DNA of 64,000 nucleotides from Ornithinibacillus gellani (GTDB taxonomy: Bacteria; Bacillota; Bacilli; Bacillales; Amphibacillaceae). Below are positions 57,662 through 64,000 of the stretch, one piece after another. The notes beneath the pieces are model-generated. The model was not told the DNA's origin, did no database searches, and saw only the letters and a list, made by a program, of their open reading frames with translations. Location of the stretch: contig NZ_QTSZ01000029.1 of assembly GCF_003730295.1 (NCBI RefSeq), positions 310,001-374,000 on the forward strand, read 5' to 3'. Numbering within the stretch: the stretch's first letter is position 1; each line of letters starts with the position of its first letter. Both the position numbers and the translations under genes were made by a program.

Positions 57662-60600
57662 TTATTGGTTTTCTTTTACGATTTGGAAGGATACTTTTTC
57701 TGTTGATATTTCGAATCCATCCGAGTTTGTCACGGTTGCATGTACGGTATATTCTCCTGCTGGAATGTCGGCTGATGGCGTCCAGTCTGTGACAAGGGTG
57801 TGTTGTCTTTCTTCTTGGAAACGATCTACTTCATTTCCTTCGCTATCCTCAATGATTACAATCCAATCGATTCGGTTTAGGGCATAACCGACAATTTCTA
57901 ATGGATTATTTTCATTTACTGCATCACGATTATATGCGGTAAACCAGGACACAAGCAAGTACGGATCTGCATAGCTTGGGTCACCCCATATTTCAATAGA
58001 TGTGTTGTAGGCATAATCCTGTGCCATCACTATGACGCTTACTGGTTCTTCATCTACCATATAGGAAGTCGCGCCAGCTTCTAATGGTGTATACTCGCCG
58101 TCAATATATAGCAGTGCACCGTAATAGCCACTACCGTTTTCATTATCTTCTGCTTGAAAGCTGATTTCATAGCCGTCTGCCTTTGGTTGCACTTGAATGT
58201 TCTCAACTGCAGGGGCAACAGAGTCTACTTTTATCGGCATTTTTGTCGTTTGTGGTGCCGCACCGTCAAAGGCGAGTGTAGATTCAATCACATATTGATA
58301 ATCCCCATCTGGTATATAATGGCCTTCATCATCCGCTACTTCCCATAAATAACCTTCATAGAATTTATCTTGAAACGGTAGGATGTTTTTGGCGAATTTC
58401 CATGGCTCTCCCGTAAATTCACTGAAGTCCCCTAGTTCGGTTAGCTTTTGACCATTTTCTTTTTCAATATACATCTCGGTTTTATTCATATTTCTCATTG
58501 CCGTAAAGGTCGAGAAAACGCCTGGTGCAGAGGAAAGTGTTGATATAGCAATTTTCTCTATATCAAATTTTCCTGTTTCCATGTTTAAACCTAATGGCAG
58601 CTCTGTCATATCATCCCATAATACGGTAAACCCTAGAAACTTATCGTCCTCCCATGGTGCTGGATCAATGTTTGGCTGTGTATCCCATTTTCCTTTAAAG
58701 CCCATGTAAGGAACAGTTAATTCCGGACTTTGCTCTGGATTCTTTGGTACCAATCTGACATACCCTTCAACAAAACTGTTATCTTGTACGCTTTTTGGCA
58801 AAAAGATATTCACATACAATTTCACACCATTCTGAGGTGAAACGAGAACCTTTGCACTTTTTTCGTGGGTTGCTAGGCTACCATTCACTAATACCGTTGC
58901 ACCCTCTACTCTTTTGCTATTCAGGGTTAAATATTCACGTGATTCATCTATTTTCCCATCACCATTTACGTCAAATTCCTTCGTTTCTGTTTCATCTGTC
59001 AGCACATCTACATAGACATCGTATTCAATCTTTTCATCTGTCAACGGTTCGATATCCAGTAGAAATTGTGCTGTATTACCTTTGATTTCTTTTAAGGCGA
59101 CAGCGCCACCCTGTTCCAATGCTGTATTTTTATCTGTAACAAGAATCGGTGTTTCAATCGCATGCTCTATTTGCATTAATCCAGCACCTTGTTTTCTTGG
59201 AGAATAAGGTATGTCTGTTCCAGGCTGGTGAATGATTTTACTCGTATTCATTAATGCAATTTTCGCTTGCAGAGCTGATGTTTCCGCTTGATCCAACCCT
59301 TTTTCATACAAGGATTGCAGAACCAACGCTGCTCCTCCAGCAACATGTGGTGATGCCATCGATGTTCCACTCATTACTTCATAATCATTGTCTGCTGAGG
59401 TAGAAAAAATACTTCCACCTGGTGCGGAAATCTCTGGTTTAAAATCCAATGTGTGTGGGGCTCCAATGGATGAAAAATCGGATAACTCATCTTGGTGCGG
59501 ATTATCCATCCATACACCATCCGCTACCTGTAACGTTAATTGTTCGCCGTTTTCCAACGCTTCAATAACTTGTAATCCGACAGATTTTCCGGTAGACACA
59601 GTAGAAAGTGAGTATGGACTTAAATTGAGCATTGGAAAGTCATCGATTTCCTTGTTCGGGACTACAATTAATGCGATAGCACCTTTTCTTTCTGCAGCAA
59701 ATTGTGCATAGTTATAGCTTGCATATGGTAGCGATGGGTGTACAATAACAACTTTTCCTTCTGCATCCACATCCTTTAAATCCGAATCCGTACCCTCTCC
59801 ACCATAAACCAACTCATAGGATGTACCTACATCCAATACCTGATGCAATACAAAACCAAAATACGTTTGATCAAAATATGGCAGCTCTATATCATTGGAT
59901 AGCTTGAGATTCCCATAGCGTATTTGTTCATTTTCATAGGATGCCACTGATAATGCATATGGACTGACACCCGGTTCACCGACAATCCCAATGTCAGGAT
60001 TGCTTGCATATGGTAGCTGGGCGGTTTCCAATATACTATTTTTTGTACTGTAATACGCATTCCCTGCAGCTGCAACAACCAATGTTCCTTGTTCTGTTGC
60101 TTCGCGAATTGATTTTTGAATGGGATCATTTTCTTCCCCAACAAATCCCGAATCTGTACCAAGACTCAAGTTAATCACATCTGCTTCCAATTGAACTGCG
60201 TGCTCAATCCCAGCTATGATATCATCTTCATAGGCAAAACCACTTTCATCAGAGAAAACTTTTTCTGCCAATAATTGCACATCTGGGGCGACACCTACAA
60301 CGCCGCCATCTGCTTCCTCTCCATTTGCTCCAACAATACCGGCAACATGCATGCCATGTGTATCGCTTTTTGGAATCACATTAGAATCCATATCAGCCCA
60401 GTCATAACCGGAAGGAACTTTGTCAGATAGCCAAACATCATCTACTTCTGTTTCATCCAGCTTCGATTGGATGGAGGATTCCGACCATTTTGCCGCTTCC
60501 TTTCCTTGCGCAGAAAGCTTCATATCTTCATGGGTATAATCCAATCCGGAGTCTACTACTGCAACTAATAACCCTTCCCCTTTCAAGCCATAGTTTTCCC

Positions 60601-61144
60601 ACGTTTCCTTGGCTTGAACAAGGTCTTTACTCGCATTTAATGCTGGTTTAAAAGTTTTCGCAATATGAACATCCTTCACAAGATCCAATTCTTTGATGCG
60701 TTCTACTTCTTTAAATGGTGTGTCCATACTAAATCCCTGTACACCTTCAGAAAATCGGTGGCGAACATCACTTTTTAATCTTGTCTTCTGAATCGAGCGA
60801 ATCACTTGATCCTGAACCTTTTTAATCTGTTGTTTCTGATCAACCTTACCTGCCTTTTGCACTGCTTTTGGTTGCTCAATTTCGACAATCACGCGAACCT
60901 GTTCATTCGGTTGATAAGCTTGAAGCTGGCCATTGTCCACGTCACCATAGCCAAGCTCTTCTTTCAACTTAGCAGCTGTTTGCTGTCTTTCTTTCATCAA
61001 TAATTCTTGCCCTTGCTTAGCAATCTTATTTGTTATATCTGTTCCATTATTTCCTTCTCCAAAAACGGTTGAAGAAAAAAACAAGGAAAGCAGCATAACA
61101 AATATAGTCAGAACATTTACAGTATAAAACCTTCGACCCTTCAT
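57662..61144 (-). CDS. Vpr-like subtilisin-family serine protease with PA domain
   Basis: A secreted S8 protease of 1160 residues. Signal peptide VLTIFVMLLSLFFSSTVFG; I9-type propeptide to about 160; catalytic Asp in VAVVDSGLDYTHED (about 197), His in DTHGMHVAGI (about 262), a PA insert (about 385-530, VVIHPSLPYASYNYAQFA), and Ser in SGTSMASPHVAGG (about 593). C-terminal Fn3-like modules follow; DVNGDGKIDESRE (about 724) is an EF-hand-like calcium loop. Vpr relatives are extracellular minor proteases. Its ribosome site is AGAGGAATG. A single-gene unit. Confidence 0.93.
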   Translation of the reverse strand: MKGRRFYTVNVLTIFVMLLSLFFSSTVFGEGNNGTDITNKIAKQGQELLMKERQQTAAKLKEELGYGDVDNGQLQAYQPNEQVRVIVEIEQPKAVQKAGKVDQKQQIKKVQDQVIRSIQKTRLKSDVRHRFSEGVQGFSMDTPFKEVERIKELDLVKDVHIAKTFKPALNASKDLVQAKETWENYGLKGEGLLVAVVDSGLDYTHEDMKLSAQGKEAAKWSESSIQSKLDETEVDDVWLSDKVPSGYDWADMDSNVIPKSDTHGMHVAGIVGANGEEADGGVVGVAPDVQLLAEKVFSDESGFAYEDDIIAGIEHAVQLEADVINLSLGTDSGFVGEENDPIQKSIREATEQGTLVVAAAGNAYYSTKNSILETAQLPYASNPDIGIVGEPGVSPYALSVASYENEQIRYGNLKLSNDIELPYFDQTYFGFVLHQVLDVGTSYELVYGGEGTDSDLKDVDAEGKVVIVHPSLPYASYNYAQFAAERKGAIALIVVPNKEIDDFPMLNLSPYSLSTVSTGKSVGLQVIEALENGEQLTLQVADGVWMDNPHQDELSDFSSIGAPHTLDFKPEISAPGGSIFSTSADNDYEVMSGTSMASPHVAGGAALVLQSLYEKGLDQAETSALQAKIALMNTSKIIHQPGTDIPYSPRKQGAGLMQIEHAIETPILVTDKNTALEQGGAVALKEIKGNTAQFLLDIEPLTDEKIEYDVYVDVLTDETETKEFDVNGDGKIDESREYLTLNSKRVEGATVLVNGSLATHEKSAKVLVSPQNGVKLYVNIFLPKSVQDNSFVEGYVRLVPKNPEQSPELTVPYMGFKGKWDTQPNIDPAPWEDDKFLGFTVLWDDMTELPLGLNMETGKFDIEKIAISTLSSAPGVFSTFTAMRNMNKTEMYIEKENGQKLTELGDFSEFTGEPWKFAKNILPFQDKFYEGYLWEVADDEGHYIPDGDYQYVIESTLAFDGAAPQTTKMPIKVDSVAPAVENIQVQPKADGYEISFQAEDNENGSGYYGALLYIDGEYTPLEAGATSYMVDEEPVSVIVMAQDYAYNTSIEIWGDPSYADPYLLVSWFTAYNRDAVNENNPLEIVGYALNRIDWIVIIEDSEGNEVDRFQEERQHTLVTDWTPSADIPAGEYTVHATVTNSDGFEISTEKVSFQIVKENQ

Positions 61145-61606
61145 TAACTACCATTCCTCTCTTCGTAAAAATCCGGAACACATCCAGGTCATCTATCTTC
61201 AGAAATGATTTACGACATACACGGCAGGGTACGTGATCCGTAAATTTAAAAATAGACGGACTGCTGCAATTCCTTTTTTCAAGCACAGTTGGGATAATTC
61301 GTTAAAAGGAAATCATAATCCTGCCTTATTTCAATAACCCCAAAATCATCAGGTATTTTCGCCCATGACTTAGGTCTGGATTTGCTAGGTAAATGATAAA
61401 AATAGGAGGAATAAGGGGGTATAACGCAAGCACTTCATACGATGGACCTATTACACTTTTCAACAAATAACCCCAATAGTCTAATGATTAAAACATTATT
61501 ATAATGAGAGACAGACATCTTTTTCGTCGCTTCTTAGGGGCGAAAATAATAGATAAACAGTTGAATAGGGTTCACATATATTCCAAATAAAGGGGGAGCA
61601 TACGCG
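61145..61606. other. Divergent intergenic region between protease and TasA-like gene
   Basis: No gene seen. TATAAT at 61500-61505 could be the -10 box of the TasA-like gene, but a matching -35 is weak. In the presumed leader, TTTTCG (about 61520) and CGAAAA (about 61540) can pair into a short hairpin. Confidence 0.35.
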
Positions 61607-62284
61607 GTGAAAAAAATGAAGCATTTATTTTTAGGGACTGCTTTGGCAGGAGCACTGGCGATTGGTGCTGGTGTTGGGACGTACTCATGGTTCACTTCTG
61701 AAACGAACGCGAATGGAACATTGGTAACTGGAACATTTTCCTTAGGGGAAATGGAACAGCTATTTGATCACCAGGCATTTGCACCATCACAGCTATTATT
61801 CAGTGATTGGCAAACGATTAATAATACTGGTGATATGGATCAGGTATTGCGCGCAACCTATTCCCATCAGCTAAACAAAGAAGTTCCAATCGAAGCATAT
61901 AAGGTCGGCTTCACTGCCTTGAAATACACGGAAAAGCCGGATGAGGACGAGTTGCAGGATCAAATCTATGAGCTGGAAAAGCTTTTTGAAGGAACAACCA
62001 ATCCACTAAACCCATATTACGTTCCAACCTCAGGTGTTGAGGTGATGAGTGGCATACTGTCAGCTGACCAAGTAAAGGCGCTCAGCGAGGAAGATATCAC
62101 CTCCAGCCAAAGCCTTACATTAGGTGAAGATCATGAATTCTGGACATTAGAGGCAGATGAATATATCGATATTGTTTTCGGAGTGAAACTGAGTGACACA
62201 GCTGGAAATGAATACCAAGGTGCCCAATATGATGCCGAATTCAAAGTAGAAGCAAAGCAGACAGATAACGGAGCAGAATTTTAA
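61607..62284 (+). CDS. TasA/camelysin (CalY)-family surface protein
   Basis: A 225-residue protein starting at GTG 61607, with GGGGGAG 8 nt upstream. The N-terminus LFLGTALAGALAIGAGVGTYSWFTSETNANGTLVTGTFSLG is the SipW-type signal peptide and first strand of the TasA/CalY family; TINNTGDMDQVLRATYSHQL is the usual core. TasA proteins polymerise into biofilm fibres; camelysins were described as surface metalloproteases. No sipW signal peptidase or second tasA-like gene is adjacent. Terminator follows. Confidence 0.88.
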   Translation: MKKMKHLFLGTALAGALAIGAGVGTYSWFTSETNANGTLVTGTFSLGEMEQLFDHQAFAPSQLLFSDWQTINNTGDMDQVLRATYSHQLNKEVPIEAYKVGFTALKYTEKPDEDELQDQIYELEKLFEGTTNPLNPYYVPTSGVEVMSGILSADQVKALSEEDITSSQSLTLGEDHEFWTLEADEYIDIVFGVKLSDTAGNEYQGAQYDAEFKVEAKQTDNGAEF

Positions 62285-62295
62285 GCGACCAAATG

Positions 62296-62330
62296 AAAAG
62301 ACAGTTACCCGCGTTGGTAACTGTCTTTTT
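62296..62330. terminator. Bidirectional terminator
   Basis: AAAAGACAGTTACC (62296-62309) and GGTAACTGTCTTTT (62316-62329), 14-bp stem, T-run on the plus side and A/T on the other; shared by the TasA-like gene and the convergent nucleotidyltransferase gene. Confidence 0.9.
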
Positions 62331-62339
62331 GATTTCATG

Positions 62340-63140
62340 TTATGTACACAGCAATGACTGTACTTTGTTCGAAATATAGTTCTTGTATGTTACTAATTCC
62401 GTATGGGAAATATTTTTACATGGCTCACCATCAGTATAAGCATTCACGACCGTGTGAACAGTAGAATGATAGATTTCGGGTAAAATGTCTATCCCCCACT
62501 TCCCCGCCTCCAGCTTCGATAATATGCTTCCTTCTAATAAAAAACTGTAAACACGTAATGTATTCAAAACACAATAAATTGGATTCACAGTCATTTGTTC
62601 CAAACATTCCTGAAAGTCCCCCATTATCGATGCAATGTAATCCGATTGTGGAATGTTTGGAAAAACGTCAGCAATCGGCAACCCAGAAAGGCAAATTCCG
62701 CTCTGGTTAACGATCATCATATGCGCTGCTAAATCCGGGTCTGTTTTTATGTCTGTATGTAAGTATAAATTCGTATGATGCTGTAAGTCCTGTTCCAGTC
62801 TTTCCCGCCAATACTCACTATAATGAAATTCATACGGGCAAGGATGGCTCCAGTTTTCCAGTTGCCTCATATGCAAGAAGGTTATCTCAACTGGGTATGG
62901 CTCGTTGGAAATGGATAGAAATAATGAAGTCAGCCTTCTTTTATCTTCCACACCTAATGGGGAAGCAATAACTACTAACAAGTCCACATCACTATGCTTT
63001 GGATGAAATCCCCCCATCGCCAGTGAACCATGCAGATAGATTCCTACGATTTCCACTTGTCTGGCATGTCGAATGCCGGCTTCAAGATGGTTGATCCATT
63101 TTTTTACTGACGCAGGACAAGAATCCCAATCATATCCCAT
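62340..63140 (-). CDS. Aminoglycoside adenylyltransferase-like nucleotidyltransferase
   Basis: A 266-residue protein. YLHGSLAMGGFHPKHSDVDLLVV carries the nucleotidyltransferase GS-x(n)-SDxDL motif with the metal-binding Asp pair. The C-terminal half (VLNTLRVYSFLLEGSILSKLEAGKW) matches the helical DUF4111 domain of ANT(3'')/ANT(9) proteins. The family includes streptomycin/spectinomycin-modifying enzymes, but many chromosomal relatives have no known resistance role. AAGGAGGG lies before the ATG. Confidence 0.85.
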   Translation of the reverse strand: MGYDWDSCPASVKKWINHLEAGIRHARQVEIVGIYLHGSLAMGGFHPKHSDVDLLVVIASPLGVEDKRRLTSLFLSISNEPYPVEITFLHMRQLENWSHPCPYEFHYSEYWRERLEQDLQHHTNLYLHTDIKTDPDLAAHMMIVNQSGICLSGLPIADVFPNIPQSDYIASIMGDFQECLEQMTVNPIYCVLNTLRVYSFLLEGSILSKLEAGKWGIDILPEIYHSTVHTVVNAYTDGEPCKNISHTELVTYKNYISNKVQSLLCT

Positions 63141-63373
63141 TTCATCCCTCCTTATTAACGGTGATATTCTTCTATATTTTCTCTACTGGTTTATGATTAT
63201 ATGGGATGTTCGATAGCCTGCCGATAACATGCAAAGAACATTAGCATACCTGATTAAGACCAGAAAAATAGAATGAATATCTGCAAATACAAAAACAACG
63301 GATTGGCTAAAGTACCGGTCCGTCTCCTACTTCATATTTACCGCAATCGTCCCCTATTGCTGAAGAAATATTT

Positions 63374-63990
63374 TTATAAATTTAAATGCACATCTATATT
63401 TTCTTGTGTAATATCCCAATTATCATTAACATATTCTATCTTATGAATGCTTGTATTTGATGCAGGGAAAAACGTACTTTTATTTGTCCATTCTTTCTTT
63501 TTGAGTATATGATAAATAATATTTATAACTCCCCCGTGAGTTACTACTAAAACATTTTCCTGGTGATTACTTTTATTTTGTTCGTCGCAAATCTCTCCAA
63601 ATACCTTCTTTATTCTGTTGAAATTTTCAATTGGACTTTCACCACCAGGGTACCTCTCGTCCATTTTCAAACTGTTGAAGTATAATCCTGGATACAGTCT
63701 ATTTGCATCATCATTTGGCATACCAGCAAGAATCCCATTATTCGTTTCACGCCATTCCATAGATTTTTCAATAAGTAATTGAATAATATCTCCAATGAAA
63801 TTTGCAGTCTCCATTGCCCTTTTTAAATCACTTGTAATAATACGATGAATCTTAAATCATCTTGATGTTCTTTCAGATACTTTCCAAGCATCTTGGATTG
63901 CTGAATACCTTCTTCAACCAGTCCCCTTTGACTCCAACCACCACGGTATCCATCTTCATCTTTACCATGTCGAACAAGATAAATTGCCAT
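63374..63990 (-). pseudogene. Histidine phosphatase family protein, frameshifted
   Basis: The frame opens at ATG 63990 with MAIYLVRHGKDEDGYRGGWSQRGL, where VRHG is the catalytic motif of the phosphoglycerate-mutase-like superfamily, then stops early. Near 63847-63850 a loss of one base shifts the frame; in the next frame the protein continues HRIITSDLKRAMETANFIGDIIQ and contains ESPIENFNRIKK and VLVVTHGGVINIIYHIL (second catalytic His). Repaired, it would be about 205 residues, a normal length. It is either a recent pseudogene or a sequencing error. Confidence 0.75.
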
Positions 63991-64000
63991 TATCATCGCA

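Overview
The window looks like a low-GC Bacillota chromosome, most likely a Bacillaceae of the Virgibacillus/Oceanobacillus/Gracilibacillus kind. This is inferred from AT-rich spacers, strong GGAGG ribosome sites, sigma-A promoters, CcpA-type cre boxes, and LytR-CpsA-Psr, Vpr-like, CWB2 and TasA-like proteins. No rRNA, tRNA, phage, CRISPR or intact transposase was seen.

Layout. 1-1.9 kb: ordinary genes (a partial acetyltransferase and an LCP wall-polymer ligase). 2.1-40.8 kb: a large locus for a sulfated, galactose-, N-acetylhexosamine- and fucose-containing glycan. It holds a formylglycine-generating enzyme, four Cys-type sulfatases, a GH20 hexosaminidase, three beta-galactosidases from different families (GH2, GH42, GH35), a GH29 fucosidase, a GH123-like beta-GalNAc-ase, a GH5 endoglycosylceramidase-like enzyme, a Gfo/Idh/MocA oxidoreductase, six paralogous solute-binding lipoproteins, one permease pair, a YesL-type membrane protein and a ROK repressor. 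None of the hydrolases or sulfatases has a signal peptide, so oligosaccharides are probably imported first and then desulfated and trimmed in the cytoplasm.

41.1-48.7 kb: a second, dedicated system. It comprises a binding protein, two permeases, a GH112 galacto-N-biose/lacto-N-biose phosphorylase, an unlisted 55-residue membrane protein and a ROK kinase, read away from a divergent AraC regulator. A promoter with an overlapping cre box suggests glucose repression. GH112 releases galactose 1-phosphate plus GlcNAc or GalNAc, which fits the HexNAc/Gal theme of the first locus.

49-64 kb: housekeeping and surface genes (CWB2 protein, YitT, amino-acid permease, lipoprotein, acetyltransferase, Vpr-like protease, TasA/camelysin-like protein, nucleotidyltransferase, and a frameshifted histidine phosphatase at the edge).

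Regulation. A 17-bp near-palindrome (TWAGTTAA-N-TTAACTWA) lies just downstream of four promoters with exact 17-bp spacing, near the ROK repressor's own promoter, and upstream of a sixth transcription unit. It defines a likely regulon covering the sulfated-glycan locus. Most binding-protein genes are followed by an intercistronic stem-loop. The intergenic DNA also carries three arrays of degenerate 21-bp repeats bracketed by small hairpins, a decayed inverted-repeat element, and a repeated element whose stem shows compensatory base changes.
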